From assembly GCA_014874455.1 (NCBI GenBank), contig JADBJL010000092.1:1-32056 (forward strand): a stretch of 32,056 nucleotides of DNA, in the 5' to 3' direction. Positions 1-8,261 of this stretch are shown here, piece by piece; position 1 is the stretch's first letter; each line of letters starts with the position of its first letter. The notes below the pieces were generated by a model. It searched no databases. It saw only the letters and a program-made list of their open reading frames with translations, and was not told the origin of the DNA. The stretch comes from Thermomicrobiaceae bacterium. GTDB lineage: Bacteria > Chloroflexota > Chloroflexia > Thermomicrobiales > Thermomicrobiaceae. A program made the translations under genes and the position numbers.

Positions 1-22
1 GAGGACACGCTTGAGCCGCTGA

Positions 23-1129
23 GCAGCGGCCCACCGCGGGCGGGTCGCCGGCATCGAGGCGGCGCTCGACGCCTTCTACCGGGGCGACATCGCGAAGGAG
101 ATCGTCGCCTTCGTCCAGCGGGAAGGCGGCTTCCTCGACGAGGACGACTTCGCCGACTTCTCCGCCGAGGTCGAGGAGCCGCCCGCGGTCACCTATCACG
201 ACATCACGGTCTACGGCTGCGGCCCGTGGTGCCAGGGGCCGGTGCTGCTCGAAGCGCTCAACATCCTGGAGGGCTTCGACCTGCAGGCGATGGGCCACAA
301 CTCGCCGGACTACATCCACACGGTGGTCAGCGCGCTCGACCTCGCCTTCGCCGACCGCGAGGCCTACATCGGCGACCCGCGCTTCGTCGACGTGCCGCTA
401 GCGACCCTGCTCTCCAAGGAGTACGCCGCCCGGCAGCGTGGCCGGATCCGCCCGGATCAGACCTGGGCGGAGATGCCGGCTCCCGGCCTCGGCACCGGGG
501 CGCGCCGGGCTCTTGCGGCAGGCGGAGCGGACACGCCGCCCCAGCCGGACACCAGCTACGTCTGCCTCGTCGACGCCGAGGGGAACGCTTTTTCGGCCAC
601 GCCGAGCGACGGCATCGGCAGCACGCCGGTGGTGCCTGGCCTCGGCCTGCTCTGCTCCGGCCGCGGCTCGCAGAGCTGGCTCGACCCCGACCATCCCTCC
701 TCGCTCCAGCCGCGCAAGCGGCCGCGGCTGACGCCTAACCCGGCGATGGCGTTCAAGGACGGCCGGCTCTTCATGGTCTTCGGCACGCCGGGCGCCGACG
801 TCCAGCCGCAGTCGATGCTTCAGGTCTTCCTCAACATCGTCGAGTTCGGCATGGATCCCCAGCAGGCGATCGAGGCGCCGCGCTTCGCTACCTACAACTA
901 CCCGGAGTCGTTCTGGCCGCACACCTACCGGCCTGGTCTCCGTCAGATCGAGAGCCGTGTACCCGAGAGTACCCTCGAGGAGTTGCGCCAGCGCGGTCAC
1001 CGGATCGAGCCCTGGCCCGAGTGGACGCGCGTGGCCGGCAACGTGTGCGTCATCCTGGTCGATCAGGCGCGGGAGACCCTGGCCGCGGGCGCGGACGCCC
1101 GGGCCGAGGCCTACGCGCTGGGTTGGTGA
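23..1129 (+). CDS. Gamma-glutamyltransferase family protein, 5' end missing
   Basis: C-terminal part of an Ntn-hydrolase precursor of the gamma-glutamyltransferase family, which cleaves or transfers gamma-glutamyl groups such as that of glutathione after self-cleavage at a Thr. The visible frame holds the family block AGIEAALDAFYRGDIA (from about 53), the nucleophile region with Thr at 551-553 (DTSYVCLVDAEGNAFS) and the GTPGADVQPQ glycine motif near 784. The residue after the nucleophile is Ser, where classical enzymes have Thr-His, so it may belong to the YwrD-like branch. The frame is closed by a TGA at 20-22, and the few residues before it (EDTLEPL) read in another frame. The gene therefore starts upstream of the window, with an apparent frameshift near positions 16-30, or the edge sequence is faulty. 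The DUF1015 gene follows after 6 bp, which suggests one transcript. Confidence 0.88.
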   Translation, partial: AAAHRGRVAGIEAALDAFYRGDIAKEIVAFVQREGGFLDEDDFADFSAEVEEPPAVTYHDITVYGCGPWCQGPVLLEALNILEGFDLQAMGHNSPDYIHTVVSALDLAFADREAYIGDPRFVDVPLATLLSKEYAARQRGRIRPDQTWAEMPAPGLGTGARRALAAGGADTPPQPDTSYVCLVDAEGNAFSATPSDGIGSTPVVPGLGLLCSGRGSQSWLDPDHPSSLQPRKRPRLTPNPAMAFKDGRLFMVFGTPGADVQPQSMLQVFLNIVEFGMDPQQAIEAPRFATYNYPESFWPHTYRPGLRQIESRVPESTLEELRQRGHRIEPWPEWTRVAGNVCVILVDQARETLAAGADARAEAYALGW

Positions 1130-1135
1130 GGTCGA

Positions 1136-2527
1136 ATGAGCGACGTGCCAGCGGGTGAGCGTCCCGGCCCGGTCTCCGGCTGCCAGCTCCTCCATCCCCC
1201 GGAAGCGCGCCAGCTCGATACGGTGGACGCTCGCCCCTTCCGCGGGCTGCGCTACCACCTGCCGCAGATCGGCGACCTGGGGGCAGTGCTCGGCCCGCCG
1301 GACGACGTGCTCTCCCGGTCGGCCGCGCTCGCGCTGGCTGCTGCCCATCCCCGGCACAGCCTCTACCTGGAGGTGCCCGACCCCGACGGCCTGCACTTCA
1401 GCGAGGCCGCCGCGCGCCTGCGGAGCTGGCAGGCCGAGGGGGTGTTGCGGCTCGACCCGGCTCCAGCGTTCTACCTCTACGAGCATGGCTATCGCTTCGA
1501 CGGCGAGCGCTACCGGCGGCTGGGCGTCTTCGCGGCGCTGCGCCTGGACGAGCCCGGCCGCTACAGCGTGCTGCCGCACGAGAGCGTCACGCCGACCGTG
1601 CTGGCGCAGCGGCTTTCCCTGCTCCGCACCGCCCGGGCCGACCTGAGCGCCGTCTACGCGCTGGCCCCGGCAGGCGGCCGGCTCGCGGCGCTGCTCCGGG
1701 AGATCGCGGCGACTGAGCCGGTCTCGGTCGCGACCGAGACCGGCTCCGGAGAGCACCGGCTCTGGGTGCTCTCCGATCCGGCCGCTATCGACGCGGTGCG
1801 TCAGGCGCTCGCTGGCTTCCCCGTCGTCATCGCCGATGGGCACCACCGCTACGCCGCCGCCCGGCGCTACCGCCAGGAGCTGCGGCAGGCCGGCTTCGGC
1901 CCCGGCCCGGCCGACTTCGTCCTGGCCCACATCGTCGATGCCGACGACCCCGGCATCCTCGTCCGCCCGATCCACCGGGTCGTCCGCGCCTTCGGCGAGG
2001 TCGCCTGGCCCGACTTCCTCGCGCACCTGCGGCAGCACTTCCTCGTCGAGACCGTGCCGCTCCCGGCGCCCGGCCACGAAGCGGCGGTGGGGGCAGCGGT
2101 GCGCGCGCTGGCGGCCGAGCGTGGGCTGCCGGTCTACCTGGCGCTGGCACCCGGCGGGCGGGCACTGCTCCGGCTGCGCCTGCACGGCTGGGCCGCCGTC
2201 GCGAGCCTGCTGCCGCGGCAACGGTCACAGACCTATCGCCAGCTCGACGCGACCGTCTTCGAGTCAGTCGTCCTCCAGCACCTGCTCGGGCTGGACGGGG
2301 CAATGCGCGAGACAGCGGTCGCGTTCACGCCAGAGGTCGACGAGGCCGTCCGGCTGGTGAGCCAGCATCCGGCGCGGGCCGCGTTCTTCCTGCGCCCGAC
2401 ACCGCTCCAGGACGTGCTCGCGGTAGCTCGGGCCGGCGAGGTGATGCCCCCCAAGTCCACCTACTTCTACCCCAAGGTTCCGCTGGGCCTGGTCTTCTAC
2501 GACCTGGCCGGCCCATCGCCAGCCTAG
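1136..2527 (+). CDS. DUF1015 family protein
   Basis: A 463-residue protein of the DUF1015 family, whose biochemical function is not settled. The signature VIADGHHRYAAARRY is present (D234-G-H-H-R238), with the family's N-terminal block near residue 25 (VDARPFRGLRYHL) and the C-terminal block PPKSTYFYPKVPLGLVFYDL. No signal peptide or membrane segment is visible, so it is probably cytosolic. The length is normal for the family. The start is the ATG 6 bp after the upstream stop; a weak GAGG lies just before it, so it may be translated with the preceding gene. In other bacteria DUF1015 genes often sit near serine and phosphoglycerate genes. That context is absent here and gives no clue to its role. 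Confidence 0.92.
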   Translation: MSDVPAGERPGPVSGCQLLHPPEARQLDTVDARPFRGLRYHLPQIGDLGAVLGPPDDVLSRSAALALAAAHPRHSLYLEVPDPDGLHFSEAAARLRSWQAEGVLRLDPAPAFYLYEHGYRFDGERYRRLGVFAALRLDEPGRYSVLPHESVTPTVLAQRLSLLRTARADLSAVYALAPAGGRLAALLREIAATEPVSVATETGSGEHRLWVLSDPAAIDAVRQALAGFPVVIADGHHRYAAARRYRQELRQAGFGPGPADFVLAHIVDADDPGILVRPIHRVVRAFGEVAWPDFLAHLRQHFLVETVPLPAPGHEAAVGAAVRALAAERGLPVYLALAPGGRALLRLRLHGWAAVASLLPRQRSQTYRQLDATVFESVVLQHLLGLDGAMRETAVAFTPEVDEAVRLVSQHPARAAFFLRPTPLQDVLAVARAGEVMPPKSTYFYPKVPLGLVFYDLAGPSPA

Positions 2528-2546
2528 CGGGCGCGCGCGGCTGCCT

Positions 2547-3047
2547 TTACCAGGACATCCGGTCGTTCTGGCGCTTCTGCATCAGGATTCCGTGCCGGTT
2601 GCGGCCGTAGTAGTGGCGCAGCTCGCTGACCGGCAGGTAGCCGGAACGGCGGTACAGCTCCTGCGCCCCCAGGTTCTTGTCCTCGACCATCAGCGTGTAC
2701 TGCTCGGCGGCCAGTACCTGCTCCACCGCGCCGAGCAGGGCCGAGCCGATCCCCTGTCGCCGGAACTCCGGCGCCACGCAGAGGTTCAACACGCGCCCCT
2801 GCGAGCGCTGCACGTCGCCGACCACGCAGCCGGCCAGGCGCTCGCCGACGCGCGCGACCAGGATCTCGACGCCGGGCCAAAAGTAGAGCACGAGCAGAGT
2901 GACCAGGCCGTAGGCCTGCCCATCGGGGAAGCAGCGACGTTGCAGCCAGGCCACCGGCGGCAGGTCGCGCAGCGTGGCACGCTGGATCCAGACCTGGTGT
3001 CCGGCCACGTCGTGCGTGGTGATGAGCCGAACCGTATACCCTGCCAC
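2547..3047 (-). CDS. GNAT family N-acetyltransferase (RimI-like)
   Basis: A 166-residue acetyl-CoA-dependent N-acyltransferase. The acetyl-CoA pyrophosphate loop is the RRQGIGSALL motif (R/Q-x-x-G-x-G/A), preceded by the strand LNLCVAPEF and followed by a helix. The C-terminal segment GAQELYRRSGYLPVSELRHYY matches the RimI-like 'A..LY...GF' pattern, which suggests acylation of a protein or peptide amino terminus, but the substrate is not readable. The open frame runs further upstream to 3302, but the GTG at 3047 is preferred: it has a GAGAGG Shine-Dalgarno six bases upstream, starts just before the conserved beta-1 strand, and leaves room for the divergent restriction gene. It converges with the DUF1015 gene, with 19 bp between the stops. 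Confidence 0.85.
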   Translation of the reverse strand: MAGYTVRLITTHDVAGHQVWIQRATLRDLPPVAWLQRRCFPDGQAYGLVTLLVLYFWPGVEILVARVGERLAGCVVGDVQRSQGRVLNLCVAPEFRRQGIGSALLGAVEQVLAAEQYTLMVEDKNLGAQELYRRSGYLPVSELRHYYGRNRHGILMQKRQNDRMSW

Positions 3048-3234
3048 CGCTCGCCTCTCAGAGCCCGCCCGCGGGCTCTCATGATACTCGCTCTCTCGGC
3101 ACGCGGGCAGCCAGCACGGGCGCCTGTACCGGTACCGGCCCTGCCTGCAGTTGACGCCGGTTCCTCGGCCTCCTATCCTTTCGGTCGAGACGCGCGCCTT
3201 CCGCAGCCGGTACCAGCCGTTCCGGGAGCCGGGC

Positions 3235-6081
3235 ATGGAGCGATCTGCCCTTGCGTTGACGCCCCAGGAGTTCGTCGCCAAGTGGTCGGACTCCACCCTC
3301 AAGGAGACGGCGGCCTACCAGGAGCACTTCATCGACCTCTGCCGCATGCTCGGCCAGCCGACCCCGGCCGAGGCCGACGCCCACGGCGCCTGGTTCACCT
3401 TCCAGAAGGGCGCGACCAAGACGACCGGCGACCCGGGCTTCGCCGACGTCTGGATGCGCGGCCACTTCGCCTGGGAGTACAAGGGCAAGCACCGAGACCT
3501 CGCCGCCGCCTACCAGCAGCTCCTCCAGTACCGCGAGGCGCTGGAGAACCCGCCGCTGCTGGTCGTCTGCGACTTCGAGCGCTTCGAGATCCACACCAAC
3601 TTCACCAACACGCCGAAGCAGGTCTACCGCTTCACGCTGGCCGAGCTGGATCGAGCGGAGAACCTGGCCGTCCTGCGAGCGCTCTTCACCGACCCCGAGC
3701 GCCTGCGGCCGGCCCGGACGGTCGAATCGGTCACCGAAGAGGCCGCCGCCCGCTTCGCCCGGCTGGCGCTGGCCCTCCAGGATCGGGGCGTCGAGCCCCA
3801 CCGGGCCGCTCACTTCCTGGTGCAGGCGCTGTTCTGCCTCTTCGCCGAGGACGTCGGCCTGTTGCCCAACAAGGTCTTCAGCCGCCTGCTCGAGTTCGCC
3901 CGGCGGCGCCCCGAGCTGTTCGCGCCCATGGTCGAGGAGCTGTTCACGGCCATGCGCGACGGCGGGGTCGTCGGCTTCGAGGAGATCCCGCGCTTCGACG
4001 GCGGGCTGTTCGCCGAGGTCGCGGCCGTGCCGCTGGCGCCCGAGGAGATCGCCACGCTGGCCGAGGCCGCCCAGCTCGACTGGGCCAGCATCGAGCCGGC
4101 GATCATCGGCACGCTGTTCGAGCGCTCGCTCGATCCGGCCCGCCGGGCCCAGCTCGGCGCGCACTACACCGGCCGGGCCGACATCGAGCGGGTGGTGGAG
4201 CCGGTGGTGATGACGCCGCTGCGGCGGCGCTGGGCCGAGGTGCGGGAGAAGGCCGAGCAGGTCGCCGCCGCCCGCCGGGCCGCGCAGGAGCGGGGCGACT
4301 ACCGCGCCCGGCGGCGGCGGGAAGAGGAACTGGCCAACCTGCTCTTCGGCTTCCAGGAGGAGCTGGCCACGGTGCGCGTCCTCGACCCGGCCTGCGGCAG
4401 CGGCAACTTCCTCTACGTGGCGCTGGCCAAGCTGAAGGATCTGGAGAAGGAGGTGGTGGCCTTCGGCGCGGCCAACGGGCTCCCCCAGATGCTCCCCCGC
4501 GTCGTGCCGACCCAGCTCTCCGGGCTGGAGATCAGCGCCTACGCCCGCGAGCTGACCCAGGCGATCGTCTGGATCGGCTACCTGCAGTGGATGACTGCCA
4601 ACGGTTTCCAGGTGACCCGCGACCCGGTGCTCGCGCCGATGGAGACGATCCGGCTCCAGGACGCGCTGCTCGACCGCGCTGACCCCGCGGGGCCGCGAGA
4701 GGCCGAATGGCCCCGGGCCGACTTCATCGTCGGCAACCCGCCGTTCCTGGGCGGCAAGCGCCTGCGGACGGAGCTGGGCGACGCCTACGTGGATGACCTC
4801 TTCGCCGTCTACGCGGGCCGGGTACCGCGCGAGGCCGACCTCTGCTGCTACTTCTTCGAGAAGGCGCGGGCCGAGATCGCCGCCGGCCGGGCCAGGCGCG
4901 CCGGGCTGCTGGCGACCAACTCGATCCGCGGCGGTGCCAACCGCCGGGTGCTGGAGCGGATCAAGCAGAGCGGCGACGTCTTCATGGCCTGGGACGACGA
5001 GCCGTGGGTGCTCGACGGCGCCGCCGTGCGCATCTCGATCGTCGGCTTCGACGACGGGAGCGAGCAGGAGCGGGTGCTCGACGGGCTGCCGGTGGCGACG
5101 ATCAACGCCGACCTCACGGCCTCGATCGACATCACCAAGGCCCGGCGACTACCCGAGAACGCCGGCATCGCCTTCATGGGCGACACCAAGGGCGGCCCGT
5201 TCGACATCTCCGGCGACCTGGCCCGGCGGATGCTGGCCGCGCCGCTCAACCCCAACGGACGGCCGAACAGCGACGTGGTGCGGCCCTGGGTCAACGGGCT
5301 GGACGTGGTGCGCCGCCCGCGGGACAGGTGGATCATCGACTTCGGGGTGGACATGCCGCTGGAGCAGGCTGCGCTCTACGAGTTGCCGTTCGAGCACGTT
5401 AAGCGGCACGTCCTGCCCGTGCGGCAGAAGTCGAAGACGACACGAGGGGAATGGTGGCTGCACGAGCGCCCGCGTGTCGAGATGCGCCAGGCCCTGGCCG
5501 GACTGTCCCGCTTCATCGGTACCGCCCGTGTCGCCACGCACCGCATCTTCGTCTGGCTCGACAGCCGCACGCTCCCGGACAGCCAGATCATCGTGTTCGC
5601 CCGGGAGGACGACTACGTCTTCGGCGTGCTCCACTCGCGGGCGCACGAGGTCTGGGCGCTGCGGATGGGTACGTGGCTCGGCGCCGGCAACGACCCGCGC
5701 TACACCCCGACGACGACCTTCGAGACCTTCCCCTTCCCCTGGCCGCCGGGCCAGGAGCCGCGGGATGACCCGCGCGTCGAGGCCATCGCGGCGGCGGCGC
5801 GCGAGCTGCACGGCCTGCGCGAGCGCTGGCTGAACCCCGAGGGGGCGAGCGAGGCTGAGCTGAAGCGCCGCACGCTGACCGCCCTCTACAACCAGCGGCC
5901 CACCTGGCTGGTGCAGGCGCACGCCCGGCTCGACCGCGCCGTCTGGGCCGCCTACGGCTGGGACGACCCCGACCCGGCCGCCGTGGACGAGGAGACCATC
6001 CTCGCCCGCCTCCTCGCCCTCAACCTCGCCCGGGCGGGGGCCAGCACGTGCGAGCTTGAGAGAGTGCCGCCGGCCCAGTAG
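3235..6081 (+). CDS. Single-chain restriction-modification enzyme, MmeI-like (type IIL/IIG)
   Basis: A 948-residue fusion of endonuclease, adenine methyltransferase and target-recognition domain. MmeI, the family prototype, is of similar size (about 919 residues). The N-terminal nuclease motif is D71-x9-E81-Y-K83 within GFADVWMRGHFAWEYKGK, at almost the same positions as the D70/E80/K82 I recall for MmeI. SAM motif I is DPACGSGNF at D384, and the amino-methyltransferase motif IV is NPPF at 501-504. A recognition domain follows at roughly 620-850, with a helical tail. In this family one polypeptide methylates its site on one strand and cuts downstream; the specificity cannot be read here. The ATG at 3235 is preferred to the in-frame ATG at 3151 because GGGAG lies just upstream and the homologous region starts there. 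It heads a three-gene + strand cassette; the next gene is 15 bp away. Confidence 0.9.
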   Translation: MERSALALTPQEFVAKWSDSTLKETAAYQEHFIDLCRMLGQPTPAEADAHGAWFTFQKGATKTTGDPGFADVWMRGHFAWEYKGKHRDLAAAYQQLLQYREALENPPLLVVCDFERFEIHTNFTNTPKQVYRFTLAELDRAENLAVLRALFTDPERLRPARTVESVTEEAAARFARLALALQDRGVEPHRAAHFLVQALFCLFAEDVGLLPNKVFSRLLEFARRRPELFAPMVEELFTAMRDGGVVGFEEIPRFDGGLFAEVAAVPLAPEEIATLAEAAQLDWASIEPAIIGTLFERSLDPARRAQLGAHYTGRADIERVVEPVVMTPLRRRWAEVREKAEQVAAARRAAQERGDYRARRRREEELANLLFGFQEELATVRVLDPACGSGNFLYVALAKLKDLEKEVVAFGAANGLPQMLPRVVPTQLSGLEISAYARELTQAIVWIGYLQWMTANGFQVTRDPVLAPMETIRLQDALLDRADPAGPREAEWPRADFIVGNPPFLGGKRLRTELGDAYVDDLFAVYAGRVPREADLCCYFFEKARAEIAAGRARRAGLLATNSIRGGANRRVLERIKQSGDVFMAWDDEPWVLDGAAVRISIVGFDDGSEQERVLDGLPVATINADLTASIDITKARRLPENAGIAFMGDTKGGPFDISGDLARRMLAAPLNPNGRPNSDVVRPWVNGLDVVRRPRDRWIIDFGVDMPLEQAALYELPFEHVKRHVLPVRQKSKTTRGEWWLHERPRVEMRQALAGLSRFIGTARVATHRIFVWLDSRTLPDSQIIVFAREDDYVFGVLHSRAHEVWALRMGTWLGAGNDPRYTPTTTFETFPFPWPPGQEPRDDPRVEAIAAAARELHGLRERWLNPEGASEAELKRRTLTALYNQRPTWLVQAHARLDRAVWAAYGWDDPDPAAVDEETILARLLALNLARAGASTCELERVPPAQ

Positions 6082-6096
6082 GAGACATCTCCCACT

Positions 6097-7053
6097 ATGG
6101 CGATCTATGAGGTCACGGTGCCGTTCGAACCGCTTATCGCTACGTCGATGGGATCCGCTCAGTGGTCGCGCCCACCGGATTCCTTCACGGTGGGCGAAAT
6201 AACGTGCCAGTACGACGCCGCGCGGATGACCTGCTCCGCCAAGCTGGAGATCGAAGCCGGTAATCCGACTGAGGCGAAGGAGAAGGCGGTTGGCGAGGTG
6301 CGCCGCGCGCTCGCCGCCTTCGCAGTTGAGGGTCACGCGTTTCGAGTCGTGTACGGTTCTGAGCTTCAGGCTAGAGTCAAACCGACCGAGCCTCCGGCCG
6401 CCGCAGAGCCCGATTCTGTAGATGCCGAGGGTGAGAGGGTGCTTGTAGCGAGCGCTGGTGATTACGTCATGCTAGGGGCAGAGGTGGCATTCGCGCTCGA
6501 AAAGGTGATCGGCTCCGTCGACTTTGCGCATCGGGTGGTTTCGCGATTCGAGGCGTTACCCGATGACCGGCTGAGGCGCGCGCTCGAATTGAACTACATT
6601 GCCGCTGTCACGCCGGAAGAGTGGGCTGCGTTCCTCGTCCGGTACGTAGCGCTGGAGCTGATCGTGGAGTACCTGGCGGGATCTGCAATCCCTTTGGTTA
6701 AAGCACGTCTCCAGAGCCCATCAAAAAGGCGCGACCTACGCCGCAGACTTCGTAAGACCCTCTCTCAGGACAGCATCTTCACAGGCCGCGAAATCGACAG
6801 GCTTATCGATATCTTGTTTAAGGTGGATCAGAGGTCGCGGCACGAGTGCTTTGTCGATGCCTTTCAGCGGGTGGGCATTGCCGCTGAGGATCGGGAAATC
6901 CGAATTGTCACCGATGTGCGCAATGCAATCGCGCATCAGGGAAGAACGCCGGAGACCAAAGACGAGGGCCTCGCTTTCGAGCGAGCCAGGAAGTGGGTGC
7001 AGGCGGCCCTGACCAAGCTTCTTTCTGAGGATACGCTGTCGACCACGCAATAG
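6097..7053 (+). CDS. Unrecognised protein with a C-terminal HEPN-like motif
   Basis: A 318-residue protein that I do not recognise as a whole. The N-terminal third (1-95) looks beta-rich, followed by a Pro/Ala/Glu linker (about 95-112) and an all-helical C-terminal half. Residues 275-280 read RNAIAH inside TDVRNAIAHQGRTP, the R-N-x3-H signature of HEPN ribonuclease domains, near the end of a four-helix-like region as in Swt1/ApeA-type HEPN. The inferred role is therefore an RNase effector or HEPN scaffold; no target is visible. The start ATG has AGGAGA eleven bases upstream, and the gene sits 15 bp after the restriction gene. Base composition is low: two sampled 60-bp lines give 55-58% GC, against 67-78% in the neighbouring genes, with many AT-rich codons, which suggests recent acquisition. 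Confidence 0.72.
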   Translation: MAIYEVTVPFEPLIATSMGSAQWSRPPDSFTVGEITCQYDAARMTCSAKLEIEAGNPTEAKEKAVGEVRRALAAFAVEGHAFRVVYGSELQARVKPTEPPAAAEPDSVDAEGERVLVASAGDYVMLGAEVAFALEKVIGSVDFAHRVVSRFEALPDDRLRRALELNYIAAVTPEEWAAFLVRYVALELIVEYLAGSAIPLVKARLQSPSKRRDLRRRLRKTLSQDSIFTGREIDRLIDILFKVDQRSRHECFVDAFQRVGIAAEDREIRIVTDVRNAIAHQGRTPETKDEGLAFERARKWVQAALTKLLSEDTLSTTQ

Positions 7054-7236
7054 GTGAGTCACCCCGGTCGAGTGGCGGGTCGACTCCTCACCGATCCATG
7101 CTCGCGTATCCATTGCCTGCCGCGCGTCTTGGCGGAAGACGGTTTCCACATATCGCTCAAGAAGGTCTGTACTGGTATGAGCGCTGACGAAGACGCGGGT
7201 TCTGCGGTAGTCGGGAGCGCGAGGAGAGGTGGCGAG

Positions 7237-8124
7237 GTGGCGGCGGACGAGCGCATCCCCTGGAAGCCGCTCGCGATCGAGCAGGGAGATCACCGTTATC
7301 CCTCACGCCTGGCGAAGGAAGGGAAGCCCAGAGGCAAGCGAGGCCGGTCGCGCACGCTCTACGCCTGGGAGGGAACCAACGTCGACCTGCTGAACGCCGA
7401 GGCGACAGTCGCGATCGTTGGCTCCCGCTCCGCTCCGCCGGAGTTCCTGGAATACGCACGAAAGGCAGGTGCCTATTTCGGTCGCTGCGGGCTGGTGGTG
7501 GTCACCGGCGGCGCGCGCGGTGTCGACCTCGCAGCGCTGCACGGCGCGCTGGAGGCCGGAGGACGGGCGATCGTCGTCCTGCCGATGGGGTTGGGGAGCA
7601 CCGAAGCCATCCGGTTCGCCAGGCGATACGAACGGTACCTCGCGACTGGGAAATTGCTGGTGTTGTCGGAGCAGCCTCCTCTGGAGCGCTGGCGCGCTCG
7701 TGCGGCGATGGCGCGGAACCGGCTGGTCGTGGGATTGGCCGATGCCGTGCTGGTCGTTCACACCGGGCTGAAGCACGTACCGCGGGAGCCGGGCAATCGC
7801 CGGGCACCGCGAGCTGCGCGTGGCGACGGTGAGCAGGCGAGCATGAGGCTCAGCGGGACATGGAACGCAGCCGAGCAGGCGCGCAGGCTGGGCCGTCCGC
7901 TGTGGGCGTTGGACAGTGATGCGGAGGGGAATCGAGCGCTCATCGCTGACCCGGAGATGACCGCCCGGCCGGTCAGCCGATCGGGCGACGAGTTCGAGTT
8001 CGAGGCCGTCCTGGCCGAGTCGTTCAGCGATAGGCACCGGCTGCCTTCGCGGTCGTCTTCCGGCGAGCCCGAGCCACCGGGGCGGGATACCGCTCGACAG
8101 GTCGAGCTGCCGTTGGCGGAATAG
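7237..8124 (+). CDS. DprA/SMF-like DNA-processing protein
   Basis: A Rossmann-fold protein of the DprA/SMF family, known for loading RecA on incoming single-stranded DNA; divergent members occur in defence loci. Visible family blocks in order: VAIVGSR, VVVTGGARGVDLAALHGAL (DprA 'SGxARGID'), IVVLPMGLG, LLVLSEQPP (DprA 'SExPP'), ARNRLVVGLADAVLVVHTG (DprA 'RNRIIAGLS') and GTWNAAEQARRLGRPLWAL (DprA 'GSLITA'). The usual C-terminal winged helix is not evident. Instead there is a disordered Ser/Glu-rich tail ending in QVELPLAE, which resembles the sliding-clamp motif QLSLPL of Hda. The GTG at 7237 is chosen for its GAGGAGAGG Shine-Dalgarno and because the domain starts there. An ATG at 7177 and a GTG at 7054 are in-frame alternatives (up to 356 residues). 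It is the last gene of the restriction/HEPN cassette. Confidence 0.8.
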   Translation: MAADERIPWKPLAIEQGDHRYPSRLAKEGKPRGKRGRSRTLYAWEGTNVDLLNAEATVAIVGSRSAPPEFLEYARKAGAYFGRCGLVVVTGGARGVDLAALHGALEAGGRAIVVLPMGLGSTEAIRFARRYERYLATGKLLVLSEQPPLERWRARAAMARNRLVVGLADAVLVVHTGLKHVPREPGNRRAPRAARGDGEQASMRLSGTWNAAEQARRLGRPLWALDSDAEGNRALIADPEMTARPVSRSGDEFEFEAVLAESFSDRHRLPSRSSSGEPEPPGRDTARQVELPLAE

Positions 8125-8261
8125 GGGGCGTCCGTCGGATTCCGAGCCCTCTTCCTTCGAGGCCGCTTCGAGTAAACCTGCTCGTATGGACGCGAGACGC
8201 CGCAGCGGGTTTCGGGTAGCCTTAGCTCCAGGCACGGAGCCAGCCCGGAGGACGATTCACG

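Noticed and set aside
398-2221. 607-residue open frame on the minus strand
   Set aside because: It is antisense to the gamma-glutamyltransferase and DUF1015 genes, both of which carry family motifs. High GC opens long shadow frames; its product shows no motif.
2592-4682. 696-residue + strand frame across the acetyltransferase and restriction genes
   Set aside because: Arg/Pro/Gly-rich translation typical of an out-of-frame GC-rich reading; it conflicts with the well-marked methyltransferase frame.
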